From NCBI GenBank assembly GCA_009841225.1, contig VXMF01000021.1:154583-218582 (forward strand): a stretch of 64,000 bases of DNA. Direction: 5' to 3'. The notes under the pieces were generated by a model. It worked only from the letters and a program-made list of their open reading frames with translations. It made no database searches and had not been told where the DNA came from. The position numbers and the translations under genes are program-made. Position 1 is the first letter of the stretch. The number at the start of each line of letters is the position of its first letter. Origin of the DNA: Terriglobia bacterium (lineage in GTDB: Bacteria; Acidobacteriota; Terriglobia; Bryobacterales; UBA6623). Positions 1 to 10,019 of this stretch are shown here, piece after piece.

Positions 1-1518
1 GTCTAGGAGAACGTCGACGCCAGACTCGCGCAGATCGGCATAGAGCTTCTCCGCGGCCCGCCGCTGATCCTCGTTCTTGAGGTTGACCGGCGTGATGACT
101 GCCTCGAACGGGGCGATCGCGACCGGCAGCGCCATCCCGGCATCGTCATGGTTCTGCTCGATCGCGCCGGTTAGGACGCGCTCCACACCGATGCCATACG
201 AGCCCATGATCGGGGTGACAGCCTTGCCGTTCTCGTCCAGGACCGACAGCCCCATGGACTCGGAGTACTTGTAGCCCAGCTTGAAGATATGTCCGACTTC
301 GATGGCCTTGCGCCGCCTCACGGGCTGCCCCGAGGCCACATCGATGTCGCCGTCCTCGGCCTCGCGCAGATCCGCGAAGCGCGCCTGGAAGTCGCGCCCG
401 GGCGTGACGTTTCGCAAGTGAGCGTCGGCCTTGTTGGCCCCGGCGATCAGGTTGCGGCGCCCCTCCAGAGCCTTGTCGGCGAGCAGCGCGATGTCGCCAG
501 CCCCTACCGGGCCGATGAAGCCCGCGCCTGCCCCGAGCCACTGCTCGATCTCGGCGGGATGGGCGGGCCGGACGTCTGGATCCTGCGCCTCGGCCGCGAG
601 CTTTGTCTCGCTGAGCTGGTGGTCTCCGCGCAACAACGCCATCAGGGGCTTTCCCTGAGCGACCATCACCAACGCCTTGATATGCGAGGACGCGGGCAGG
701 CCGTCGAACTCGGACACTTCCTCGATCGTCTTCTTGCCCGGCGTGGCGAACTCCTCGGGCAAGGCGTCGCCTTCCGGGTCCGGCACGGCAGGCGGCCGCG
801 GCAGAGTCACCGCTTTTTCCAAATTGGCGCGATAGCCAGAATCGGGGCATTCGATCAGCCAATCCTCGCCAGCGGCGGAAGGCACCATGAACTCGCACGA
901 CTCGCTGCCTCCCATCGCGCCGGAATGCGCGTCTACGGGCAAGTACTCCAAGCCGCAGCGGTCGAAGATGCGGCTGTAGGCCGCGTAGTGGCGCTGGTAA
1001 GCGGCATCGAGGCCAGTGCTGTCCATGTCAAAGGTGTATGAGTCCTTCATGGTGAAGCGCCTCACGCGCATCAGGCCGGCCTTGGGCCTCGGCTCGTCGC
1101 GAAACTTCGCCTGGATCTGGTACCAGATCTGCGGCAGTTGCTTGTAGCTGCGCAACTCGCCCCGGGCAATGAAGGTGACGACCTCCTCCTCGGTCATCCC
1201 CAAGCAGTGCTCCCTGCCGAAGCGATCCTTGAGCCGGAACATGTCGTCGCCGATCGCGTCCCAGCGCCCGCTCTCTTTCCAGATTTCTGCCGGATGCAGT
1301 TCCGGCGTATAGATCTCCTGCGCCCCGATGGCGTCCATCTCCTCGCGAATGATGCGCTCGATCTTGCGCAGGCTCCGCTGGGCGAGGTACAGGTAGCAGT
1401 ACAGCCCGGCCGAGAGCTGGCGCACGTAGCCCGCTCGCAAGAGCAGCTTGTGGCTCACGACCTCGGCGTCGGACGGCGCATCGCGCAACGTCGGAATAAA
1501 GAGGCTGTTCCAGCGCAT
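1..1518 (-). CDS. proS: Prolyl-tRNA synthetase, C-terminus cut by window edge
   Basis: Charges tRNA(Pro) with proline in the cytoplasm. The frame runs off the left edge with no stop. From the ATG the protein opens MRWNSLFIPTLRDAP, continues SHKLLLRAGYVRQLSAG and REEMDAIGAQEIYTPE, the standard N-terminal class II catalytic segment of bacterial ProRS, and the last visible residues GVDVLLD match the anticodon-binding domain. About 506 codons are present; bacterial ProRS with an inserted editing domain is usually near 570 residues, so roughly 65 residues are missing. The family assignment rests on long, ungapped resemblance to the known N-terminus. It points the same way as the gamma-glutamyltransferase gene upstream of it, about 100 bases away, but there is no functional link between them. 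Confidence 0.95.
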   Translation of the reverse strand, partial: MRWNSLFIPTLRDAPSDAEVVSHKLLLRAGYVRQLSAGLYCYLYLAQRSLRKIERIIREEMDAIGAQEIYTPELHPAEIWKESGRWDAIGDDMFRLKDRFGREHCLGMTEEEVVTFIARGELRSYKQLPQIWYQIQAKFRDEPRPKAGLMRVRRFTMKDSYTFDMDSTGLDAAYQRHYAAYSRIFDRCGLEYLPVDAHSGAMGGSESCEFMVPSAAGEDWLIECPDSGYRANLEKAVTLPRPPAVPDPEGDALPEEFATPGKKTIEEVSEFDGLPASSHIKALVMVAQGKPLMALLRGDHQLSETKLAAEAQDPDVRPAHPAEIEQWLGAGAGFIGPVGAGDIALLADKALEGRRNLIAGANKADAHLRNVTPGRDFQARFADLREAEDGDIDVASGQPVRRRKAIEVGHIFKLGYKYSESMGLSVLDENGKAVTPIMGSYGIGVERVLTGAIEQNHDDAGMALPVAIAPFEAVITPVNLKNEDQRRAAEKLYADLRESGVDVLLD

Positions 1519-1623
1519 CCGGGGGATTCCGCAGCCTAAGGCAGCACCTCGGCAAGCTGCGGAAATCCCATCGTAGCACCGCCAAACAGCGCCAGCCGAG
1601 ATCGGGCGCGGCACCCGCAGGCG

Positions 1624-3450
1624 TTACCAAGCCAGAGCGTACGACTTGTCGCGGCGCGGCCCGGCCGCCCCGTAGAGCACGCCCCGGCGTCGGTCCAGCA
1701 TCAGCGCCGTGGCGTCGCCGATGGACCATGGCCCAGCGGCGAGGACAGTGTGCCCCATTGCAGCGAGAGCATCCACCGTGGACTGCGTCATGCGCGACTC
1801 GACGCGCATGACTCCGGGCTGCGTCTGCCGGGGGAAGAACGAGGGCGGGAAGTCGAGGATCTGGATCAGGGGAGCGTCCAGCGCCGTCTGGATGTCCATT
1901 CCGAATTCCAGCACGTTGAGAAGGAACTGGAGGTTGACCTGGTCCTGGGCGTCGCCGCCTGGCGTGCCCCAGGCCATGAAAGGCTGGCCGTCCTTCATCG
2001 CCAAGGTGGGCGTAAGCGTGGTGCGCGGGCGCTTGCCCGGCTGCAGGCGGTTCGCCGGTTCCTCCTCCAAGACGAAGCTCTGGCAGCGTGTGCCGAGCAC
2101 GAAGCCGAGTCCCTCGATGATCGGCGAGGTCGTGAACCAGCCGCCGCTGGGAGTGGCCGAGAACACATTGCCTTGCGCATCGGCCACGCGAGTGCCAGTC
2201 GTGCCCGGCGGGTCGGGCCGAAACGCAACGGAGTCCGGCACGGCGGCGTGCGCGAGCTGCTCGTTGTGGAACGGGTACGGATTGCCCGGCCGCAGATTGA
2301 GGGAAGGCTCCTCCAAGTCAATCAGCTTGCGCCGGTGCGCGGCGTAGTCCTTCGACAGCAGGCCGTGCTCGGGGACCCCGACGAAATCAGGATCGGCGTA
2401 GTACCACTCGCGGTCGGCGAAGGCCAGCTTCATGGCTTCTGCCAGCAAGTGCAGGTACGGCGCGCTGTTGTGCCCCAGCGAGCGCAGGTCATAAGCTTCC
2501 AGCAAGTTCAATGTCTGAAGCAGGACGGGCCCTTGGGACCAGAAGCCGACCTTGTACACGTCGACGCCGCGGTACGAGGTCCGGGCAGGCTCTTCGATCA
2601 CCGGGCGGAACGCCACGAAGTCCTCGACTTCCAAGAGGCCGGGAGATGTGAAGCCATTGGCATCGGTACACCGGAAGTCCTTCTGAAACTGAACGATTTC
2701 CGCGGCAAGCTCGCCGCTGTAGAACAGGTCGTGAGCGGCCTGCAGGCCGGCATCCCGGCCAGCGTCCGACGCCTGCTGCTCGGCTTCGACCAGCCGCCGA
2801 AGCGTGCGGGCCAGGTCCTTCTGCACCAGCAGGTCCCCGACGCTGGGCAGTTCCCCGCCCGGGAGAAAGATCTGCGCGGAAGTCGGCCATTCTGCCCGGA
2901 TCCGGCCTTGGACCCTGCGCAGGTTGTCCAGGTAGCTCGGAAAGACCGCGAACCCTTCGTCTGCGAGACGAATCGCCGGAGCCAGCACTTCGCCCAATGT
3001 CATCGTGCCGAACTCGCGCAGCGCTGCGATGAGCGAGCCCACGACAGCTGGCACTGGAGCCGGCAGGAAGCAATCCCCTGGAATGGCCGCGATGCCGTTG
3101 GCGCGGAACCATTCCAGCGTCGCCTTGCGGGGCGCCTGACCCTGTCCGTTCACGGCGACCACGCGGCCGTCGGCAGCGTTGTGGATCAAGATCGGGACTT
3201 CCCCGCCAAGGCCGAAGCGGTCGAATTCCGTGACCGCCTGTGCAAACACGGTGGCGACGCCCGCATCGACAGCGTTGCCGCCGGCCTTGAGCATGTCGAG
3301 GCCGGCGTCGCTGGCTTGGTGGTGCCCCGAAACGACGACGCCTCGCGTGCCCATGACATAGGGTCGCGTGCCGGCGGCGATGGTCACGGTAGAGACCAGC
3401 ATAGCCAAGCCGATCTTCAGCGGTGTCTGGAGCAGAATCGAGCGCTTCAT
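1624..3450 (-). CDS. ggt: Gamma-glutamyltransferase family protein, exported
   Basis: Predicted to cleave or transfer gamma-glutamyl groups, for example of glutathione, in the periplasm. The 608-residue protein starts with a signal peptide (MKRSILLQTPLKIGLAMLV...). It then shows the family N-terminal block with GGNAVDAGVAT, and the autoprocessing site GTTGTRVADAQGNVFS, where the nucleophilic threonine is near residue 417. GTPGGDAQDQ in the small subunit matches the family GxPGGD block. The ATG at 3450 is preferred over upstream starts because a GGAAG ribosome-binding site lies just before it and the signal peptide begins there; the open frame extends to 3618. The histidine that often follows the catalytic threonines is a glycine here, as in many gamma-glutamyltransferase-like paralogues, so the exact substrate is open. 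It is divergent from the following DUF1553 gene. Confidence 0.9.
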   Translation of the reverse strand: MKRSILLQTPLKIGLAMLVSTVTIAAGTRPYVMGTRGVVVSGHHQASDAGLDMLKAGGNAVDAGVATVFAQAVTEFDRFGLGGEVPILIHNAADGRVVAVNGQGQAPRKATLEWFRANGIAAIPGDCFLPAPVPAVVGSLIAALREFGTMTLGEVLAPAIRLADEGFAVFPSYLDNLRRVQGRIRAEWPTSAQIFLPGGELPSVGDLLVQKDLARTLRRLVEAEQQASDAGRDAGLQAAHDLFYSGELAAEIVQFQKDFRCTDANGFTSPGLLEVEDFVAFRPVIEEPARTSYRGVDVYKVGFWSQGPVLLQTLNLLEAYDLRSLGHNSAPYLHLLAEAMKLAFADREWYYADPDFVGVPEHGLLSKDYAAHRRKLIDLEEPSLNLRPGNPYPFHNEQLAHAAVPDSVAFRPDPPGTTGTRVADAQGNVFSATPSGGWFTTSPIIEGLGFVLGTRCQSFVLEEEPANRLQPGKRPRTTLTPTLAMKDGQPFMAWGTPGGDAQDQVNLQFLLNVLEFGMDIQTALDAPLIQILDFPPSFFPRQTQPGVMRVESRMTQSTVDALAAMGHTVLAAGPWSIGDATALMLDRRRGVLYGAAGPRRDKSYALAW

Positions 3451-3732
3451 CTTGTACTTCCAGCGTATTGTAGACGTCGCGCCGGCGGCGCGCCCAGACT
3501 CTTCGCTTGCCGACAGCACGTCGCTATCGCGTATCTGGGCAGGCTGCTGGCGCGCATGCAGCAGTCGCTGAGCCGGAACCCTAATCCAACCAAGAGGCTC
3601 ACGGCGCCCGGCCGGCAACGCATCCGACAGCGTGGATTTGCGTCAAACTCCTGAAGGCCGTCCGCCGGGCAGCCGAATTCAGCGCGCGATCGAATCGCTT
3701 CGAACAGGCTTGGGCGGGCGAAGTCTGATATT

Positions 3733-6315
3733 TTGGCTGCGAAGGCCTTCCTCGTGGCGACCCTACTCCGTCAGTCCGTGCTGCTAGTCAGCCTCTGGCT
3801 TGCGCAGCTCGCAGCGCAGACAGCCCAGATCGATTTTCGTACTGAAATCGAACCGATCTTCCGCCAGCACTGCATCGCATGCCACGGACCGGCCAGCCAG
3901 TCTGGGGGCTTGCGTCTCGACCGTGCCGCCACTGCGATGCGTGGCGGCTACTCGGGGCCTGCGATCAAGGCCGGCGACGGCGCGGGCAGCCGACTTGTCC
4001 GGATGCTCAGTCGGTCCGCTTCGGAAGGCCCGGTAATGCCGCTCGGCCGGGAGCGCCTCCCCGTCGAACAGATCAACCGGATCGCGGCCTGGATCGATCA
4101 GGGAGCGGCGTGGCGGGATTCCCGCCCGTCGGGAAGGGAGCCCAGCCGAGACGCGACGCATTGGTCTTTCGTACCGCCTGTCCGGCCAAAGATCCCGACA
4201 ACGCTGACCGCGGGATGGGTGCGGAATCCGATCGATTCGTTCATCGCGGCCAAGCTGGAATCCGAGGGCATTGAAGCTTCGCCTGAAGCGCCCCCGGCCG
4301 TCCTGCTGCGACGCCTGAGCTTGGATCTGATCGGCATTCCGCCAAGCCCCAGCGAAGTGGCCGCGTTCTCTAGCGGAGAGATGAGCTACGAGCAGGCCGT
4401 TGAGCGCCTGCTGGCATCCCCGCACAGCGGCGAGATGCAGGCCCTGCACTGGCTGGACCAAGCACGCTTCGCCGAGAGCGACGGCTACCAGGCCGACTAC
4501 ATCCGCCCCTACGCGTGGCGCTGGCGACACTGGGTCATAGACGCGTTCAACCGCAACCTCGGGTTCGACCGGTTCACAGTGGAACAGATGGCCGGGGACC
4601 TGATCCCGGGGGCAAGCCGCGGCCAAGTCGTCGCGACCGGATTCCACCGCAACGCCCTCCACAACCGAGAGGGCGGCTTCCCCCTCGAAATGGACCGGGT
4701 GGAGCGAGTCGTGGAGCGGACGAGCACTGCCGCGACAGTCTGGCTGGGCCTGACGGCCGGGTGCGCCAGATGTCACGATCACAAGTTCGACCCGATCAGC
4801 CAAAGGGACTTCTACAGCCTGTACGCATTCTTCAACACCGCCATCGAGCGCGATATCGACGCCCCTCTGTCGGGGGAGCGTCGAGCATACATGGCACACC
4901 GTCCCGAGTTCGAGAGGCGGAGGTCGGAGCTGTTCGAGCGGTACCGGATTCCGGAGTTGCAGGACTCCTGGGAACGTCGCATCCTCGCAGCTGCGACCGA
5001 TCCCGACACGAGCCTAGAGCCGATCTGGAAGATTCTGTGGGACCTGCTCCTATTCGAGCTGGACGGCGGGGCCGAGACAGTCCGCACCGCACCCGAACAA
5101 CGCACCGCCAAGCAGAGCGACCGGTTGTCCGGGTACTTCGTAAGGAACGTTGTAGGAGGCTATGACTTTCCGACGCCAGACGGTTTCGAGGATCTGGAAT
5201 TCGGCGAGCTGAAAGAGGAGTTCAAGGCACTGGAGGAACAATTCCCCGCCCTCACCCAGGCCTACACGATGGCCGAGAACCCGGACCCGCCCGACACTCG
5301 GATCTTGATTCGCGGGGACTACCGCAACCCCGGGGTTCGAGTAGACCCGTCCGCGCCGTCCGCCCTGCCGCCGTTGCCAGTCGGCCAGCGCGACCGCCTC
5401 GCGCTAGCCCGCTGGCTGGTCTCTGCCGACAACCCCCTCACGGCGCGGGTCACGGTGAACCGGATCTGGCAGCGGTATTTCGGCACCGGCTTGGTATCGA
5501 CATCAGATGACTTCGGGACACGTGGTGAGGCGCCTAGCCATCCCGAGCTCCTCGACTGGCTGGCCGTGGAATTTCTGGAGAACGGCTGGGACACCAAGGC
5601 CCTGATCCGCCTGATCGTGACGTCTGCGACCTATCGGCAGTCCTCCGATGTCCGCCCGGACCTCTCGGAAGTTGATCCTTCCAACCGGCTGCTCGCGCGT
5701 CAGTCGCGCATCCGGCTGCCTGCCGAGATCATCCGGGACTCGGCCTTTGCGGCGGCAGGACTGCTTGACCGCCGAATCGGCGGGTCCAGTGTGCGGCCGT
5801 ACCTCCCTGAGGGGGCCACCGAGATCGGCTTCGGGAACTTCGTAAAGTGGCCGCAGAGCGAGGGTGCGGACAACTTCAGGCGAGGCCTGTATATCTTTCG
5901 CCAGCGCACGCTGCCGTACCCGCAGCTGGAGACTTTCGACGCACCCGACAACGTTCAGGTCGTCTGCAAGCGAGACCGCTCCACCACTCCGCTACAAGCC
6001 CTCACACTGCTCAACGACCCAGTCTTCGAAGAAGCGGCCTTGCATCTGGGAAAAAGGATTCAACGGGAAGGCGGAGTATCAGTCGACGAACGCCTGCGCT
6101 ACGCGTTTCGACTCTGCGTATCGCGCGAACCGAGTGCCGAGGAGCTAACAAGGCTGGCTGCGTACCACGACAGGCAAACACAGATCTTCATTGAAGAAGT
6201 CGAGACATCGCGGTCCCCGGAGGGGGCCGCCCGGTCCCGTGCCGGGGAAGGCGCAGTCTGGGCCGCTGTCGCGAGCGTTCTGCTCAATCTGGCGGAGTTC
6301 ATCACCCGGGCGTGA
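3733..6315 (+). CDS. Cytochrome-type DUF1549/DUF1553 protein, stand-alone
   Basis: Exported protein of the planctomycete-type cytochrome family, whose biochemical role is not established. An N-terminal hydrophobic signal of about 30 residues is followed by a heme-binding CIACH (residues 47-51) in a PSCyt1 domain. DUF1549 follows, with the PIDSFI/LEGI-like start near residue 160 and a second CxxCH in [12 protein letters not shown]. The C-terminal DUF1553 contains NRIWQRYFGTGLV and [10 protein letters not shown]. The start is a TTG with no clear ribosome-binding site, so it is uncertain. Unlike the two other family members in this window it has no DUF1501 gene beside it. The 860-residue length is typical. 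The downstream neighbour is a TonB-type receptor on the same strand after about 170 bases. Confidence 0.88.
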   Translation: MAAKAFLVATLLRQSVLLVSLWLAQLAAQTAQIDFRTEIEPIFRQHCIACHGPASQSGGLRLDRAATAMRGGYSGPAIKAGDGAGSRLVRMLSRSASEGPVMPLGRERLPVEQINRIAAWIDQGAAWRDSRPSGREPSRDATHWSFVPPVRPKIPTTLTAGWVRNPIDSFIAAKLESEGIEASPEAPPAVLLRRLSLDLIGIPPSPSEVAAFSSGEMSYEQAVERLLASPHSGEMQALHWLDQARFAESDGYQADYIRPYAWRWRHWVIDAFNRNLGFDRFTVEQMAGDLIPGASRGQVVATGFHRNALHNREGGFPLEMDRVERVVERTSTAATVWLGLTAGCARCHDHKFDPISQRDFYSLYAFFNTAIERDIDAPLSGERRAYMAHRPEFERRRSELFERYRIPELQDSWERRILAAATDPDTSLEPIWKILWDLLLFELDGGAETVRTAPEQRTAKQSDRLSGYFVRNVVGGYDFPTPDGFEDLEFGELKEEFKALEEQFPALTQAYTMAENPDPPDTRILIRGDYRNPGVRVDPSAPSALPPLPVGQRDRLALARWLVSADNPLTARVTVNRIWQRYFGTGLVSTSDDFGTRGEAPSHPELLDWLAVEFLENGWDTKALIRLIVTSATYRQSSDVRPDLSEVDPSNRLLARQSRIRLPAEIIRDSAFAAAGLLDRRIGGSSVRPYLPEGATEIGFGNFVKWPQSEGADNFRRGLYIFRQRTLPYPQLETFDAPDNVQVVCKRDRSTTPLQALTLLNDPVFEEAALHLGKRIQREGGVSVDERLRYAFRLCVSREPSAEELTRLAAYHDRQTQIFIEEVETSRSPEGAARSRAGEGAVWAAVASVLLNLAEFITRA

Positions 6316-6483
6316 GCCTGCAACACCGGAGATGACGAGCGCACCGTACACGCGTCCGTTGCGACTAGCGCACTCGTTGGTGTAGCATCTAGGCGACCCG
6401 CTGACTGAGGCATCCACTCCATGTGGGCTGATTAGCCTAGACAGTCTCGGCTCATTTAACGCCTCCGGGCGAGGAGCGACCGC

Positions 6484-9400
6484 ATGTTTCAGATTTCCCA
6501 TCTCATCCCCCGAGTGGTTCAGGTACTGATGATCTGCTTCATCGCCAGCGCTTCGGCCTTCGGGCAGAGCACGACTGGTGGCGTGAACGGAACCATCACC
6601 GACACGACCGGAGCGGTTGTGCCTGGCACATCGGTCACCCTTTCCAACGTCGAGACCGGGGTGGAAATTACTACCGAGGCCAACGCCAGCGGTTTCTTCG
6701 TGTTCGTCAATGTGCAGCCGGGCAACTACACGCTGGTTTCCGAACAAACCGGCTTCAAGTCGGCCGTTCTGCCGACGTTCAACGTGGGCGTCAACCAGAC
6801 CGTCACGCAGAATATCGCCCTCGAGGTGGGCAGCGTGACGGAAACGATCGAGGTGATGGCGCAGGCCGAGCAGCTCCAGCAGTCCACTTCCGAGCTGGGC
6901 ACGGTGATTGGCGTCAAGCAGGTCGAGGACCTGCCCTTGAACGGCAGGAACTTCACGCAGCTTCTCACGCTCACGCCGGGCGCAACTCCCATTAGCACTG
7001 CCCAGAGCAACGGCATTGGCAGCCACGACCTTGCCAACGTCGGGGTTCCGGGAGCGTCGTTCTCCAACCCCTCCATCCACGGGCAGTGGAATCGCATGAA
7101 CATCCACCTCCTGGACGGTGTCAACAATACGAATTACATCGGCAACATGTACGTCATCCCGCCGATCATCGATGCCATCGAAGAGTTCAAGGTCCAGTCG
7201 CACAATGACAAGGCCGAATTTGGCGGCGTGCTCGGGGGCATCATCAATGTCATCTCCAAGACCGGCACCAATGAGTTTCACGGCTCGCTGTGGGAGTTCG
7301 TCCGCAATGACGCCCTCAACGCGCGCGATCCTTTCACAGATGAGTTCAACGTGAAGCCCGCGGCGTTCCGCCAGAACCAGTTCGGGGCGGCCGTTGGCGG
7401 ACCGATCATACGGAACAAGACATTCTTCCACTTTGCCTACGAAGGCTGGCGCTTCAGCAATCCCCGTTCGAACCGCTATTACGTGCCGACGGATGCTCAG
7501 CTGGGCGGGGACCTCTCCAACTGGCCCACCGGCATGAACATTTACGACCCGCTCACGACCCGGATGGATCCCGATACCGGGGGATCGATCCGTGACCAGT
7601 TTCCCGGCAACGTGATCCCGTCCTCGCGCCTGAACCAAACGATGCAGACCTACCTGAGGGGCTATTACGACAAGCCGAACCTGCAGGGCGATCCGCAGTT
7701 CAACGTGATCAACCAAGATGCGGCAACCAACAATGCAGACAACTTCCAAGTCCGCTTTGACCACCAGTTCAGCGAGCTGGACCGGGCCTGGGTTCGATAC
7801 AGCAAGATCAATGGCGCACAGCTGACCCCGTCGACGCAGCTGATCAATGAGGTTGGCGAGTTCCCGTTCGTCAACTACGGCGGCGGCTGGTTTCACAGCT
7901 TCTCTCCGACCGTGATCATGGATCACAGCTTCGGCTACGCCAAGGAGCCCTACCGGCAGGGCACCATTCCAGATGACGAAGTCGGTGACGGCCCAGCCCT
8001 AGCAGCCGGCTTCGGCAACCTTGAGGGCGTACGTGCGATTCCTTCGATTGCCATCGGCAGCGGTGGCTTTGCAGGCGGCGACGTGGGGGCACTGCGAAGG
8101 ATGGAAGGGCCGCTCGAGTTCCACTACGAGCAGTATCACTACACCGGAAACCTAAGCTGGATTCGAGGGAACCACACGCTCAAATTCGGAGCCCAGACTC
8201 TGCGCCACACCCTGACCCCCAATGCCACAGGTGGGATCAGCTTCAACTTCACCGAAGTGCCCACGCAAGGCCTCCGGCCAGGCGAGGTGGGAACGACGGG
8301 TGATCCAGTCGCCACGGCCTTGCTGGGAGTCCCGTCCCAGGTCTCGGGCGGACTGCCCTCGTCGATTTTCTTCGGATACCAGACGTTCGGAGCCTACGTG
8401 CAGGACGAGTGGAGGATAAGGCCCAACCTCACGCTGAATATCGGGCTTCGTTTCGACCACTTGATGTGGCCTGACGTGGAATCCGCCACCGGCCGATTCA
8501 AGAACTACCAAGACCTCCACACGGGGGAATTCCTGCTGGGCCTCGAGTCCATGCCCCCGCCCTGCAATCAAGCAGGAATCGCGCCATGCATTCCGGGTGA
8601 CGGCCTGCAGGACGTGCTGCACGGGGACAAGATCCGACTCGCTGATCACACGAGCATCGGCCCGATCCCGGTCTGGGACAACTGGCAGCCCCGATTCGGC
8701 TTGGCTTGGAGCATGAATCCTACGTCAGTTCTTCGGGTGGGCTACGGCATCGTGTTCGACCAGCTGACGGGGGTCAACCAGTCCTGGCAAGGCTCAGGCG
8801 GGTGGCCCAATAACGATGGTTTCTTCCAGCCCGCGAACGCCGTCGGGGAGCCGGTCCAATTCATCGACGACCTTCGCAACAAGCTGGGGAGCCCGCTGCC
8901 GGGCCCGCATCCGTGGGGCGATACGTGCTGGTGCGTCGACCGCGAAAACAAGAATCCCATCGGCCATCAGTGGAACGTCGAATTGCAACAGCAAGTCGGC
9001 CAGAATCTCGTGCTGTCCGGAGCTTACGTGGGGAGCATCAGCAGACGCCTCCAGATCACGGGGCTTGGCAACACGGCAGCTCCCAGTACAGGCACTGCGG
9101 AACAAGTAGCCGCGAGCAAACCGCAGCCTCACTATCCGACGTTGTTCTGGGGTGACGACCGCGGGCGGTCCAATTACCACGGCCTTGAGTTCAAGGCCGA
9201 CAAACGCTTCTCGAACGGCTTCTCGCTGCTCGCCTCCTACACTTGGTCGCGCGCCGTCGACAACGGGGCGAGCGGCTTCTTTACCGCCGAGAACGGCCCG
9301 GGCGGTAGCTCGTACGTGCAGGACTTCTACAACTTGGAAAACAACAGCGGAGTCGCAGGCTACAACGTCCCGCACTTCCTGTCGGTGTCTTCGGTATGGG

Positions 9401-9912
9401 AACTGCCCGCCGGCAAGGGTAAGCGGATATTCAACAGGGGTCCTGCCGCATGGGTGCTGGGCAACTGGCACGCCAATAGCCTGTTCCAGACCCGGAGCGG
9501 CCAGCCGGTCAACATGGTAGTCAGCGGCGACGTAGCCAACATCGGCAATACTGTCGCTTGGTGGAGCTACATGCGGCCAAATCTGGTCGGAGACCCCAAC
9601 TCGGGCTCGCGCAGCTCAGCCAGATGGTTCAACACGGACGCTTTCGAACCGCCCCCCTTCGGGAGCTTCGGCAACGCCGGGCGCGGGCTGGTGTACACCG
9701 AGACTGTGACCTATCTGGACTTCTCGCTCTTCAAACGCTTCGCTTGGGGCGACAGTCGCTGGGTGGAGGTGCGCTCGGAGTTCTTCAATGTCCTCAATCT
9801 GGCCAATTACGGCCCGCCGGACACCACGGTGCTCTCGCCCACCATGGGCAGGATCGTCAACACGATCGTGCCGATGCGCCAAGTGCAGTTCGGGTTGAAA
9901 ATAATATTCTGA
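6484..9912 (+). CDS. TonB-dependent receptor with carboxypeptidase-regulatory domain (Oar-like)
   Basis: Predicted outer-membrane transporter or adhesin of the large Acidobacteriota-type receptor family. The 1142-residue protein has a signal peptide ending in ASAFGQS and a carboxypeptidase-regulatory-like beta-sandwich (about residues 30-115, TGGVNGTITDTTGAVVPG). A plug domain follows, with VEDLPLNGRNFTQLLTLTPG. The rest is a long beta-barrel region rich in aromatic strands, and the protein ends in the aromatic FGLKIIF expected for outer-membrane insertion. The ATG has a strong GAGGAG ribosome-binding site 8 bases upstream. The substrate cannot be read from sequence. A hairpin follows the stop, suggesting the transcript ends before the TPR gene. 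Confidence 0.93.
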   Translation: MFQISHLIPRVVQVLMICFIASASAFGQSTTGGVNGTITDTTGAVVPGTSVTLSNVETGVEITTEANASGFFVFVNVQPGNYTLVSEQTGFKSAVLPTFNVGVNQTVTQNIALEVGSVTETIEVMAQAEQLQQSTSELGTVIGVKQVEDLPLNGRNFTQLLTLTPGATPISTAQSNGIGSHDLANVGVPGASFSNPSIHGQWNRMNIHLLDGVNNTNYIGNMYVIPPIIDAIEEFKVQSHNDKAEFGGVLGGIINVISKTGTNEFHGSLWEFVRNDALNARDPFTDEFNVKPAAFRQNQFGAAVGGPIIRNKTFFHFAYEGWRFSNPRSNRYYVPTDAQLGGDLSNWPTGMNIYDPLTTRMDPDTGGSIRDQFPGNVIPSSRLNQTMQTYLRGYYDKPNLQGDPQFNVINQDAATNNADNFQVRFDHQFSELDRAWVRYSKINGAQLTPSTQLINEVGEFPFVNYGGGWFHSFSPTVIMDHSFGYAKEPYRQGTIPDDEVGDGPALAAGFGNLEGVRAIPSIAIGSGGFAGGDVGALRRMEGPLEFHYEQYHYTGNLSWIRGNHTLKFGAQTLRHTLTPNATGGISFNFTEVPTQGLRPGEVGTTGDPVATALLGVPSQVSGGLPSSIFFGYQTFGAYVQDEWRIRPNLTLNIGLRFDHLMWPDVESATGRFKNYQDLHTGEFLLGLESMPPPCNQAGIAPCIPGDGLQDVLHGDKIRLADHTSIGPIPVWDNWQPRFGLAWSMNPTSVLRVGYGIVFDQLTGVNQSWQGSGGWPNNDGFFQPANAVGEPVQFIDDLRNKLGSPLPGPHPWGDTCWCVDRENKNPIGHQWNVELQQQVGQNLVLSGAYVGSISRRLQITGLGNTAAPSTGTAEQVAASKPQPHYPTLFWGDDRGRSNYHGLEFKADKRFSNGFSLLASYTWSRAVDNGASGFFTAENGPGGSSYVQDFYNLENNSGVAGYNVPHFLSVSSVWELPAGKGKRIFNRGPAAWVLGNWHANSLFQTRSGQPVNMVVSGDVANIGNTVAWWSYMRPNLVGDPNSGSRSSARWFNTDAFEPPPFGSFGNAGRGLVYTETVTYLDFSLFKRFAWGDSRWVEVRSEFFNVLNLANYGPPDTTVLSPTMGRIVNTIVPMRQVQFGLKIIF

Positions 9913-9949
9913 CCCGTGGTTCGATGGAGCCAACATCACGCCCCTGAGG

Positions 9950-9992
9950 TAGCCTAGAGCCGTGAGGCCACGGCTCCCGGGGGGCTAGGCTA
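9950..9992 (+). terminator. Hairpin after receptor gene, possible terminator
   Basis: An 8-base perfect stem (GAGCCGTG/CACGGCTC) with a 4-base loop lies at 9957-9976. It is extended by outer arms TAGCCTA (9950-9956) and TAGGCTA (9986-9992), with a G-rich bulge on one side. It starts about 40 bases after the receptor stop. There is no T-run, so it is not a classic intrinsic terminator. Confidence 0.4.
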
Positions 9993-10019
9993 GGTTCCGT
10001 CAGGCCGCTCGCCAAAGCT

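Noticed and set aside
1750-3654. 634-codon plus-strand open frame opposite the gamma-glutamyltransferase
   Set aside because: It is a GC-rich antisense shadow with no family pattern; the minus-strand gene has signal peptide, ribosome-binding site and catalytic motif.
6145-7926. 593-codon minus-strand open frame opposite the DUF1553 and receptor genes
   Set aside because: It spans two clear plus-strand genes and their gap, and its sequence has no recognisable domain.
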